Assembly (NCBI GenBank): GCA_028753945.1
Contig: JAPNXP010000011.1
Coordinates: 4,154,001-4,218,000 of the forward strand
Direction of reading: 5' to 3'
Source: Hexactinellida sp. DTS-2022
Taxonomy: Eukaryota; Porifera; Hexactinellida
Length of the DNA stretch: 64,000 bases
The number at the start of each line of letters is the position of its first letter. Within the stretch, counting starts at the first letter, position 1. The notes beneath the pieces were generated by a model. That model was not told where the DNA came from. It made no database searches and was given only the letters and a program-made list of their open reading frames with translations. Positions 11,835-21,085 of the stretch are shown piece by piece. The position numbers and the translations under genes are program-made.

Positions 11835-12593
11835 CAGGACCGGCCTTAGCCAAATTGGCGCTCCGGGCGAGGACAACCTACCGCGGCCCCCTAGCCCCTA
11901 CGAAGGGAATTTGAATCATTCCAAGTTCCTATTCTACCACACTGTTTACAGCGCTTATTTGCTCTTAGAAGCTAGTGTGTAGCTGTTAACAGCTCATATT
12001 TAATGTCATAATGGCTCAAAATTGCTAATAACGGCTTGTTAATAGCTGTTAAGGGAATTTGAACACCTTGCTGTAGCATATGTAATCCAGTGTTACACGA
12101 GGGCCGAAATTCTAAGTGAAACAATTTGAAAGTTACTTTTCTTTATAATCGAGAATATGAATGATTAAAAATTGCAGGGCTTTTCATGAATCACGATCTT
12201 TTCAACTCGAGTCACCGAGTCATTTCACTCGATGATTCATGGCGACACGCGAGTATTTGAGTCAATCAAATGATTCGTGAAAAGCCCTGAAAAATTGTTG
12301 TTAACAGCATAAATTGCTGTTTGCTGTTAACATCCTAGTAGTTTCCACCCTGGTTATAACAATAGTCGCCAAGGAAATTTTGGTATATTTTGTGGCAACC
12401 AGGTGCGCCGAACTTTGTAAAATCTTGATCGTACCAGCAATTCAATCAGCTCATACATTGTTGAGGTGTGCACGTGTGCTCGCTTTATGAGATCGCAACC
12501 AACCAGGTGGGGCTTAAGCGCCCCAATTTCCTTCGGGCTCGGCGCGCATATGGCGCCGACAATAGGCCTTAACGCTCCCTAAGGCCGCCCCTG
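11835..12593 (+). mobile_element. hAT-type MITE with 8-bp target duplication, copy 1
   Basis: Flanked by perfect direct repeats GTTACAGA (11827-11834 and 12594-12601). Termini are imperfect inverted repeats: CAGGACCGGCCTTAG on the left, and the complement of CAGGGGCGGCCTTAG on the right. 759 bp without a coding frame; an internal inverted repeat around CTCGAGTCACC (about 12205-12260). Also at 40818-41574, with the same target site, so it predates the duplication. Confidence 0.9.
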
Positions 12594-12680
12594 GTTACAG
12601 ATGTGCACCTGGGGTCACGATTATTGATTACATTTTTTGGACACATTTTGAGACCTATTTAATGTTGCGACATGAACAAT

Positions 12681-12803
12681 AAAAATCCAAAATTGCAGTC
12701 TGTGCCGACGCATTCCCTTTGGAGGCACTACATTTGGTGGTTGGGTAACTAGTAGCGCCTCTAAAGGAAAATGCTGTCTGTACAGCTGCAATTTCGGATT
12801 TTT
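12681..12803. repeat. 125-bp palindrome, unit 4
   Basis: A diverged unit with arms CCAAAATTGCAGTCTGTGCC and GTCTGTACAGCTGCAATTTC. Interrupted at its right end by the TTAA MITE at 12808. Confidence 0.8.
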
Positions 12804-12807
12804 TTAA

Positions 12808-13151
12808 GGGATTTGAAGCATATCTTGTCCACATACAATTACCTTTTAATCGGCTAAGTAGTATGTAACAATGTAAATCTCGGTAATAGACCTAATTTCG
12901 CACTTTGACTATTTAAAAATTCAAAAATCAAGTTAGTTGACATCAAAAATATGATAAAAGTGGGCGAAAAAACGATTATGGGTCAATTTTTCCGCTTCGT
13001 CACCCTCATGTGAGATATCCAGAAGAGTTAGAGTGGAAAATTCTGGTCTGTTACAAAAATTTACATGGATATATACTACTTAGCCATTTAAAATGTAATT
13101 GTATGTATATAGGATGTATATAGGATTGTATGTATATATGCTTCAAATCCC
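12808..13151 (+). mobile_element. TTAA-flanked foldback MITE (piggyBac-like), copy 1
   Basis: Bounded by TTAA on both sides (12804-12807, 13152-13155). Termini GGGATTTGAAGCATAT and ATATGCTTCAAATCCC are complementary, and the inverted similarity extends inward (ACTACTTAGC blocks). The TTAA target suggests piggyBac mobilisation; it has no coding capacity. Also at 41789-42133. Confidence 0.75.
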
Positions 13152-13155
13152 TTAA

Positions 13156-13835
13156 AAATTAGTTAAAGAATGGACCTCCCATGGTGTCATTGAGGTTTGG
13201 AATCTTCAAAAGGCTATTACAATAAAAGCATAGTTCCGATTGAATTGAAATTTTCAGTGCAGCTAGTACTTATTGTATACTATTCAAAAACACTCTAATC
13301 TCAATTTATGAATTGTTCAGAGAGGGGACTAAATTTTCAAAATGATTGCCGGAGGCCCTTTGAATTTGTCGTTATAAAAAAAATTGCCCACATTTTCGAG
13401 ACCGGCATGGGAGCTTAAATCGCGAGATATACCCAAAGTATCAGAATCAGGCATAAAACTTAACTTCCCAGAGGTTTGTCACGCAATCTTAGATTTTGAC
13501 CCCACTAATATTGGATTTATTTATAGACGCAATGGCTGTACATATATGAATCTAATTGACTAGTATTAATTTAGAGATCAAATTTCAACGTTGATAGGAG
13601 AACCAGTTTACTCAATTAAACTTTGTTAATAGTTATTTCAACTTTGCTATAGAGATATTATATAATAATTAAAACTTGATTACTCTTTAAACAAATACAG
13701 CTGTCACATGATATCACATAGGTATATATTAATGACATATAATCAAGTATATTCTTGACTTGAGATAATCAGTTAGTTTGAGAAACATACTTACTTCTAT
13801 TGAAAAAATTACAATTTATTTATTCCTATTTAGCA
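13156..13835. other. Upstream region of the AMOP gene, copy 1
   Basis: Nothing recognisable beyond AT-rich sequence shared with 42138-42817. Presumably holds the promoter and 5' UTR of the plus-strand gene at 13836. Confidence 0.4.
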
Positions 13836-15029
13836 ATGAACATTATATCTTTTCTACTCTTGAGCTACTTCACAATCTACTCGGTTACCTTTGCATTCTC
13901 ACAAGACGAATGCTCCAACGCGCCAACCAACGCAAAACCATTTATCCTGCAAGAAGTAGGCGGAGAACAGTTAACTATAAACATACCCTGCCTACCCAAG
14001 AAACCTGATCATGCTAACATCAAATGTAAATATGAGTCATTCCCAGATATTGTTTCTGATGGGAAAATATTGGGAGAAAAACAAGTCTCATGTGTAACAC
14101 CCGCGTTTATAAATCTCGGAATTCAAAAGGTATTTGTGTCAGTTGATAACGGCGGTTCATTCCCGTATGTCGGAAAATTCTTTGTGCAGAGTGAATATCT
14201 CCTAATGCCACTTCTCAGTATTGAGAATTTCATGTCCGGCGATTTATTCGATTTCACGACTGACAGGATTGTTACCCTGTTTTGGGATAAGAATTTAATC
14301 CCGCATGACGTTATAACATTGGAATTAATATTGATTGAAGACCCAATATTAGAGTTGATAAATTGGATGGAAAGCACAGTTCTAATTGAAAACATAGACA
14401 ATACTGGAAAACTCTCATTCAGTTTCTCCAATGTTGCTATCTCTATTGAAAAACGAAAAAAGTTTGAAAATACACCAATAACTATTGGTAAATTCATACT
14501 AACTAATCCTAGCACGAGTTTATACCTGGGTGGGCCTAGTCTTTTGGTTACCTTCATAAACATACCGTTTTCAGCATGCAAACTATTCGATCCTATCTTG
14601 GAGCAAATCCCGAAAGGAACCCTTCCCTGTCCATGCAACACAACACAAGCGAAAAATGACAACAACTTTCATGGAGATACAGATACACCCAGCTTGCAAT
14701 TCTTCCATCCAGGTGTGGCCACCTGCTTCAGATCAGTTCCTAGTGAATACGGTTCCAGTGAACAGTGTTGCTACAATGCAAATGGTAGCATTAACATAGG
14801 AACCCAAGGATCAGGAACAGCAGATACCTACAGTCTAGATGTTAGTAATATTAAACATAGCATTTATGATGTCTTGCCATGGATCGTGTGCTGTAAGGTA
14901 GCAGGTCGCTGCGAGTACTACGCGAAATTTAGACCTTCTAATAACTGTAATAATTACATACCTCCTCAATTAATTAATAATGAACTGTACAGACATAATA
15001 CTGAACTTGATATTATGTATTTCATTTGA
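13836..15029 (+). CDS. Secreted AMOP-domain protein, copy 1
   Basis: 397 aa from the ATG at 13836, followed by a hydrophobic signal peptide (ISFLLLSYFTIYSVTFAFS) and an acidic-Cys mature start. Residues about 50-118 (paired Cys, then VSVDNGGSFPYVGKFF) resemble an IPT/TIG-like domain. Residues about 248-376 form an AMOP domain: CPC, then FHPGVATCFRS, QCCY, LPWIVCC and RPSNNCNNYIPP, with the expected Cys spacing. In mucin-4, SUSD2 and Mesh-type proteins, AMOP is followed by a vWD domain; here the chain ends about 20 residues after AMOP, so it is either a short secreted version or an exon of a longer gene. Likely extracellular adhesion or matrix role. The opposite strand has a 180-codon shadow frame, rejected. 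Confidence 0.85.
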   Translation: MNIISFLLLSYFTIYSVTFAFSQDECSNAPTNAKPFILQEVGGEQLTINIPCLPKKPDHANIKCKYESFPDIVSDGKILGEKQVSCVTPAFINLGIQKVFVSVDNGGSFPYVGKFFVQSEYLLMPLLSIENFMSGDLFDFTTDRIVTLFWDKNLIPHDVITLELILIEDPILELINWMESTVLIENIDNTGKLSFSFSNVAISIEKRKKFENTPITIGKFILTNPSTSLYLGGPSLLVTFINIPFSACKLFDPILEQIPKGTLPCPCNTTQAKNDNNFHGDTDTPSLQFFHPGVATCFRSVPSEYGSSEQCCYNANGSINIGTQGSGTADTYSLDVSNIKHSIYDVLPWIVCCKVAGRCEYYAKFRPSNNCNNYIPPQLINNELYRHNTELDIMYFI

Positions 15030-15183
15030 TTTTGATACTTTTCTACTATTCTGTACTGTATACTACGTATGTACATACTTGGGAAACTACACCATAGTAC
15101 CTATTGTGTTTAATGATTATTCTGTCTTTCCCCAATTGGATAGTTAAAGGGTTTATATCACGATCTTACAAAAAAGTATATTT

Positions 15184-15240
15184 TCGGTATATAGAACCAA
15201 GTTAATACGAAATTCGGTTAATAAGTCATTACTTGAGTAT
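15184..15240 (+). mobile_element. Truncated pogo-like MITE at the duplication boundary
   Basis: Matches the left end of the element at 44167-44325 (TATAGAACC, GTTAATACGAAATTCGG) but is cut off where copy 1/copy 2 similarity ends. The duplication breakpoint therefore lies inside a MITE. Confidence 0.55.
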
Positions 15241-16289
15241 CTCGGAGGCTTTCGCAATTCGGAGGACAATATTTGAAGGCCAACTAAAGCTCAAAAAGTT
15301 TGGTACAAATGTTTAATTAGTATGAAAAATGCCAACTACAAACAAACATACAAGCTAGTAAACTAAAAGAAATGAGTAAATATGGGGAACAACTATCTAT
15401 CTATGTCTGTTTGTTTGTTTGTCCAGAATTAATTGGAAAGACTACGAGTCCCAGAAAGCTGAAAATTTGTATACAGGGATAATTTTGTACTGCAACAACG
15501 ATCTATTGGTTTTCGAAGAGAAATATTCACATTCAAAGGTGACAAAATATGTTAGCCAATTAAATTCGAGGGTTTGTTAGTATGGATTAGCAGACTTAAT
15601 CAATTAGTATAAATAGATTGTGCATAATAAAAAGATTTTCTGAGGCTGCAATCTGATTGAGTGAAAATATATTCATTTAATCAATCAATCATTTGTCTAT
15701 TCTATTGCCTGTTTTTCTTTAGTATTATTTGGATTCGAGCTTTCTTATCGTGCACCTGAAATATATTGGGCTACTAATGGGAGATTTGAATTTCCCAAAC
15801 AAATTACATTATATTTGTATTTTATTAAGGATACTTTATGAGGAATATATTTAATTAATACACTACAAAGATGTAGAATTCTAAATGGTTTATTTCAAGG
15901 CGTAAAGCGCCGAACAGTAACAAAGCGACCGAGACCGAAGGGCTCGTTGAATTAATAAGCGTACAAATTTCTTACCCATAATCAGTTTGTTGGCACAATA
16001 ATTCACACAGTAGTCACTTCCCGAGAGTTCTTGAATGTTAAATATTTCTCCTTGTCATTCAGGGCCCCAGCTTCTTCCTTATTTTCATAGATTTAAGAAT
16101 GGATAGTTCTATTACGGTTGATGGCTCGTAAATATTGTTGCCTTTACAGGTTTGGACTTCAGAGATAGTAGTTTTCATCTAGATAAAATTATACCAAAAT
16201 TAGCAAAAGCCAGAGTAGTATATAACCGTGATGAGAAATAGCAAGGATATATGATCAGAAGGATATACTACAATATTTTTTGGTTTGAA
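15241..16289. other. Intergenic with a Helitron 5'-end relic
   Basis: Besides the Helitron-like fragment at 15395-15710 I see no gene. The remainder (15711-16289) is AT-rich and adjoins the 3' end of the EGF pseudogene. Confidence 0.4.
15395..15710 (+). mobile_element. Non-autonomous Helitron 5' region relic
   Basis: TGTTTGTTTGTTTGTCC run, then a block that parallels 5130-5460: AAGGTGACAAAA, CCAATTAAATTCGAGGG, GTATGGATTAGCA and an AATTAGTATAAA block occur in the same order. Diverged; no coding part follows. Confidence 0.55.
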
Positions 16290-18260
16290 ATTTGCTCATC
16301 TATCCCTCCATCAAGATCACTTTCGCAATGGCTACTAATATAAAATGATGTCCTTTATCCTTCAAAGCATGAACATAAATGACCATCACTCTTAATATTA
16401 CAGATGTGATGACAACCTCCGTTATTGATGCAACACTCATCAATGTGCAGTGGTGCTACCCCATCTTGCCGAAAGCCATCATGCCAATTTACTGATACGT
16501 ATTGTGTAAGTGAAAACTTAATTAAGTAATTACACGTATTAAGTAAATATTACTTAGTAGCTAAAGAGAGATGAGTGAATCTTTAATAAATAAAGTAAGA
16601 AAATAGAAAATAACAAAAAATAGTTAGTATGATAAATTGTGTGATATGCCACGTAGAAACTCGAGATGAGGAATAAACAAATATTCATCAACAAGTTTCT
16701 CTATTCTTCTTTTAGCTGAATTTTTTCTTCTTTGATTTGGCCAGTTCGTGACCGCTTCGAAATCTTTCCACCGTTATCTCGTTACCACTCTGTTCCGCTA
16801 CAATTTACGAATGAGTTTGGAAATTTAAAGGATGTGTTATATTTATCCTGATATCAAAGACTCTATGCCAACCCTCAACAGAATTGTTGGTTCTTGGCAG
16901 TGCACACTCAACCCTATCTCTTACATTCCACAATCCAATGGAGAATAAAGGGCGGCGGCGTCTACCATGATACTCCAAACCAATCCAGGTTCTTTCGAAA
17001 AATCAAGGAATTCGCTTAAATCATCACTAGTTCATCACTGAGTGAGAATAAAAATTCATCCTTTATAGAGTAACTTTCTTCCACTGAATATTGTTGATGA
17101 AAATTTCATTTTACCTTTAATTGTGAAATTAAAAATATATATTTATAAGAGGTATCTATATTGAATTGTTTACAAGTTACACTATATTCCTGATGTTTAC
17201 ATCAGTACATTCCATTTAAAACTATTTATTATCGTATCAACACCATTGGAATTTGGGATTATAAATAATATCGTCAGTATGGCTTTCGGTAAGATGGCTT
17301 TCGTCAAGAATATTTCTGTAAGATGGCCTTTCGGCAAGATGGGCGGACACTGGACACGATGCATTCAGTAAAAGCTTGTTTTGTGTACCCGGGGGAGACA
17401 GGAACACTCATATGAAGCTAGGGTATTGATGCAGTTATGAGTACACTTTCCATTCGAATTATCACATTCATTAATGTTAACACATTTCGTCTGCCCTCAA
17501 TCTTGTAACCTTGGCAACCATAGCAGAAATAGGAGCCTGGTATATTTGTACAGTTATGTGAACAGTTCGTAGTCGTATTTCGCATTCATTAATGTCAATA
17601 CAAGATGAGAGTTCTTCTTTTATGTACCCAGACTGACATGAACATTCTCAAGATCCATAGTTTTTGATGCAATTTTTGTGAACAGTTCCCATTCCCAGAG
17701 TCGCATTCATCATTATCAGCACAATATGATATTCCTAGCAGATTATACTTCATGTATCGGAGAGGCAGGTGCTCTCGAATGAACTTAAATATTTGTGCAA
17801 TTGTGATCACAATTTCCATTTGTTGTATTGCATTCATTGATATCAACACACTCTGTTATTCCTTGTTTCTCGTGCCCAGTGAAATATGAACATTCGAAGG
17901 AACCTATATTATTGGTACAATTTTGTGAACAATTTCCATTTGACACGCTACATTAATTAATTTCAACACAATCAGTTAATCCTTGCTTCATGTACCCAGG
18001 AAGACAATAACACTCGTATGAAATTTCCATTCACTGATTCGCATTCGTTGATATCAGAACGATCTGTGAATCCTAGCATCATATAGCTTGGTAGTCAGGT
18101 GCGGTAATAGGACCCAGAGTGTTGGTACAGTTGCGCGAACAATTTACCACTGTGCTCACATTCATCAACGTCTGAACAAATACCCATTGTGTTATAAATT
18201 TCATCTGGATAAATGCAGTCACATTTTGTATTTCTTTCATTTTCAATTCTCTAACAGTAC
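16290..18260 (-). pseudogene. Decayed calcium-binding EGF-repeat gene
   Basis: The minus strand has at least six recognisable EGF-like units in shifting frames, with the calcium-binding signature D-I/V-(N/D)-E-C: CVDINECNTTNGNCDHNCTN (about 17790-17850), DNDECDSGNGNCSQ (about 17690-17735), SDVDECEHSG (about 18150-18185), DINECESVNG (about 18025-18055), CSVSNGNCSQNCTNNIGSFE (about 17895-17950) and HIDECCINNGGCHHICN (about 16395-16450). Each is broken by frameshifts or stops. Originally an extracellular or matrix-type protein, probably fibrillin/fibulin-like in architecture. A real gene with many tiny exons is possible but unlikely, because breaks fall inside single EGF units. Confidence 0.7.
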
Positions 18261-18303
18261 GTCTCCACTACACTCAATGGATTTATTGAAACATTGGTAT
18301 TGT

Positions 18304-18474
18304 CTACGTATTACGTATAATACGTATAATGTAATACGTATTATACGTATACCTTACTTATAATATCGAGCTCATGGAATTTGATTTGAATAACTTTTGG
18401 TTTAATCGTTATTCTTTTATTGTTAATCGATCGTAGTATAGTTTGTATAGTACAAATATGATTATTTGTTAGAT
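18304..18474 (+). repeat. Direct repeat with ACGTATAATACGT palindromes, left copy
   Basis: About 170 bp nearly identical to 20328-20495. Begins CTACGTATTACGTATAATAC, which is rich in nested palindromes, then a shared CTTACTTATAATATCGAGCTC block. The pair brackets about 1.85 kb. Further ACGTATAATACGT clusters lie at about 18550-18615 and 44845-44875. Confidence 0.85.
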
Positions 18475-19627
18475 GTTGTTTTTACAACAAGAATTAGAAA
18501 TATTCTATTGAATTTACTTCAAAGATATCCCTGGTTGATCATAGATTTAACGTATAATACGTACTGGTGGATAGCGTATCACGTATAATACGTATTATAC
18601 GTATTATACGCAATACTCGTATTAAACAACTTAGGTTTAATTACACTGACATGTATTGTGTAACTCAATTGATTTTTAACAAGAAAATTTGTTGTTAATA
18701 ATTAGTTATCACAAATGTAGGAAAAATTGCGCATCATAATTAATATGATAATACTCGGCGTTATTACCAGAGTACCATGTCACAACTCACAACATAGCGA
18801 AGTTGAAATTCTTATATTGAACAGGTTAATTTTGAAGCGTTTAGGCGCCTAGTGAATTCAATAAAGTTAAGGTTTTTCATGAGATATTGCGAACTCATTT
18901 AATAATAATATTGTCACCATTTCTCTAATTGAATTTATTATTTACATGATGGTTTTCCATATTTGATTATTAGAACATCTCTAATGTATATTTGGATGAA
19001 TTGATTAGTAATCATTTTCTGAGTAATTTTATATTAGACAAAACAATTGACCAGTAAGTACGAATGATTTGTATTTCAATATTTACACATTGATGTTACT
19101 AAGAAATTATTCCGACGCCGTTGGGCGATGATTTGTAGTGGATCAGTAAATTAGTTATTAAATTTAACTCAAAAATGGGATATATATTTTAAAATTATAA
19201 ATAACCTAGACTACTCATTTGATTTCTGGTCATATTAATACTTATCACAATTCTTACCACATTTATGTTCTGCGGTACAGTACAGTACACCCTCGCTATC
19301 CAATCAAAGATCCAAATATTTTTAAAATAAATAGAAGCTATAGAAGCTATAGTTTCTATATTATTATGGAAATATAACTAGTAAGTCACAGACAATTATT
19401 TTGAGTATTACACTATTTGTTTCGGTTGATCCCAAGCTTATTTACATAACCCTAATAAGTTTTCAAAAATCGATGTCTAGATATTTCAGCTACATTATCT
19501 CTTTTTCTTATTGCTTCAATCATCTACGGTGTACGTATGTTTGCCTTCATATCTATTTATTTCCTAGTAGTAGTTTGATGATATCCTTATCAATCATATA
19601 ACCATATCATAGAATATTCAACACCAG
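18475..19627. other. AT-rich region upstream of the candidate exon
   Basis: Contains a palindromic ACGTATAATACGT cluster (about 18550-18615) and, at about 19283, an ACAGTACACCCTCGCTA word that matches a pogo-like MITE end also seen at 52960. If 19628-19895 is a terminal exon, upstream exons should lie here or earlier, but I could not identify them. Confidence 0.4.
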
Positions 19628-19895
19628 GATTGTAAGACGTAGGCGACAACTTTTAAGCTACATTTCACTTTGCGATGATCCTAACTTCGCTGATCCTTCA
19701 GGTCGTCTCATTTTTGAAATACTTCATTGGACAGGATTTATTCTGGCAATAATTGGAGCCTCTACTCTTCTCTTACCATACAATTTGTATGGTCTCTCAA
19801 CAATGTGTATTACGCTATGGAGATTAATCAGAGGAAAAACTGGATTTAGAACTCACTTTCATGTCTACCCCAAAACTCATCTCTTTACCAAATGA
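19628..19895 (+). CDS. Candidate terminal exon of a membrane protein
   Basis: An open stretch of about 98 codons with no ATG but a plausible acceptor (CAACACCAG at 19619-19627) and a TGA at 19893. The product starts basic (RIVRRRRQLL), has an SLCDDPNFADPSGRLIFEIL segment, a hydrophobic helix (GFILAIIGASTLLLPYNLYG) and a basic Arg/Lys-rich tail ending HVYPKTHLFTK. Codon use and clean residue composition look coding. Family not recognised. Upstream exons not found; it could also be a fragment of a dead gene. Confidence 0.45.
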
Positions 19896-20327
19896 TGTTT
19901 CCAATCTTTATTTTCTGAACTAAATTAATAGTATTTGTATGCATAGCCTGATACAATTCGTTTCGAGATGTTAATAATTGTCAAACTTGGAATCAGAGAT
20001 ACAGAAAAAGGAAAAATAATCTATGAAAGTGTGTTAATATAATTAACTTATTTTCCTCTTTATAAGACCTGAATTATAGTATCATAGTGAGGAAGAGCCA
20101 TTAGTGCTATTAGAGCTTAATTTATGGCGTAAATTTTGAGTGTATTGTAAATAATGTGTGTGGTTAACAATAATAATATGAAAATAAAATTCCCATTAAA
20201 ATCATTAATTACACTATCATCTGCAGACAACAGTCCAACGAAAATGGTTCTACTTTGTTGTATTTATTATTTATTATATATACAGTGGATAAATTATTCT
20301 AAGTTGTTTAATACGTAATTTATTGGC
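19896..20327. other. Intergenic, nothing recognised
   Basis: AT-rich 3' flank of the candidate exon, with several AATAAA-like words near 20030-20190. No gene or repeat structure seen. Confidence 0.4.
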
Positions 20328-20495
20328 TACGTATTACGTATAATACGTATAATGTAATACATATTATACGTATACCTTACTTATAATATCGAGCTCATGA
20401 AATTTCCTTTGAACAACTTTCTGCTGAATCGTTATTTTTTTATTGTTAATCGACTGATAGTATAGTCTGTATAGTACAAATTTGATTATTTGCTA
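20328..20495 (+). repeat. Direct repeat with ACGTATAATACGT palindromes, right copy
   Basis: Partner of 18304-18474 in the same orientation; it ends just before the hammerhead-bearing repeat at 20510. Confidence 0.85.
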
Positions 20496-20509
20496 GAATC
20501 TTGTATTTG

Positions 20510-20760
20510 TTATGATCCTCAGGAGTACTTGGGGTTGAGGAGCCCTGGGTAGGTGACAGTACGGGCTGACCATGACTACGGGTCTTGGTATTTACGAGCC
20601 GGCAGTACGACTGGTAACCATAGTCTAGGGCACCCGCAGGAGCTACGGGCTGGAGCGAGAGGTGCGGCAGTACGCATGGTGGTCGAGGGTTACCCTCCTG
20701 ATGAGTCCCTGTGATGGGACGAAACCACACACATATAAGCAATAAACTTGTGTAAAGTAC
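20510..20760 (+). repeat. Hammerhead-bearing repeat, unit C
   Basis: GC-rich block starting CCTCAGGAGTAC, with iterated GGCAGTACG words (about 20560-20675) and ending with a hammerhead. It shares its 5' block (CAGGAGTAC, CAGTACGGGC) with 54130 and 55460, and its core architecture with units A, B and D, but the middle differs. Confidence 0.7.
20679..20728 (+). ncRNA. Hammerhead ribozyme, unit C (best preserved)
   Basis: Stem III GUGG-U / A-CCAC (open), cleavable C at 20684, stem I hairpin GAGGG-UUA-CCCUC (20685-20697), core CUGAUGA (20698-20704), stem II GUCCC-UGUGAU-GGGAC (20705-20720), GAAA (20721-20724). Every stem is fully paired. Compared with the other units, stem II changes from GUUCC/GGAAC to GUCCC/GGGAC and stem III from GGGG/CCCC to GUGG/CCAC: compensatory changes that support the fold. 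Type III permutation by my reading. Confidence 0.85.
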
Positions 20761-20990
20761 CTACTATGCATAAATTTTTAATAAGTCCTATATTTTAGAG
20801 CATTAATTTAATTATTTGGGCATTGTCATGTTATTTTCTAATTAAATTAAATATTTATATTTATTTTGGCATAGGATGATGTTATTTGCATATTAATGGG
20901 AATAAAAAATAAAAATAAAATCCCGTCCGCCGTCCCAATTTTCTCGAAAAATATGGATGATAAACAAGAAATTTATTTTATGTGGCCTAA
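20735..20990 (+). repeat. Dispersed repeat, copy without MITE
   Basis: Related to 58478-59096: TTGTGTAAAGTAC, TTTTTAATAAGTC, CATAGGAT, ATATGGATGATAAACAA and TTATTTTA..TGGCC blocks in the same order. At 20898-20903 it has the uninterrupted CATATTA that in the other copy is split by a MITE. Confidence 0.65.
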
Positions 20991-21085
20991 ATTAAATTAA
21001 ATTCAAGATAAAAAGGATAAATGGTTAATGATTTTTCCGATTATTGATGGTTATGTCAAATGAAGTAGAAAATAAAGAAAAGGTA

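Noticed and set aside
13800-13835. Longer N-terminus of the AMOP protein starting at TTG 13800
   Set aside because: Not an ATG; the ATG at 13836 gives a textbook signal peptide in both copies.
14123-14665. 180-codon frame antisense to the AMOP gene (and 43105-43647)
   Set aside because: Opposite-strand shadow; the sense frame has a signal peptide and a complete AMOP cysteine pattern.
16730-17000. Possible decayed retroelement integrase on the plus strand (FTNEFGNLK, then an HSTIQW-like stretch)
   Set aside because: Only isolated words in shifting frames, no catalytic residues in order; it also overlaps the better supported EGF pseudogene on the minus strand.
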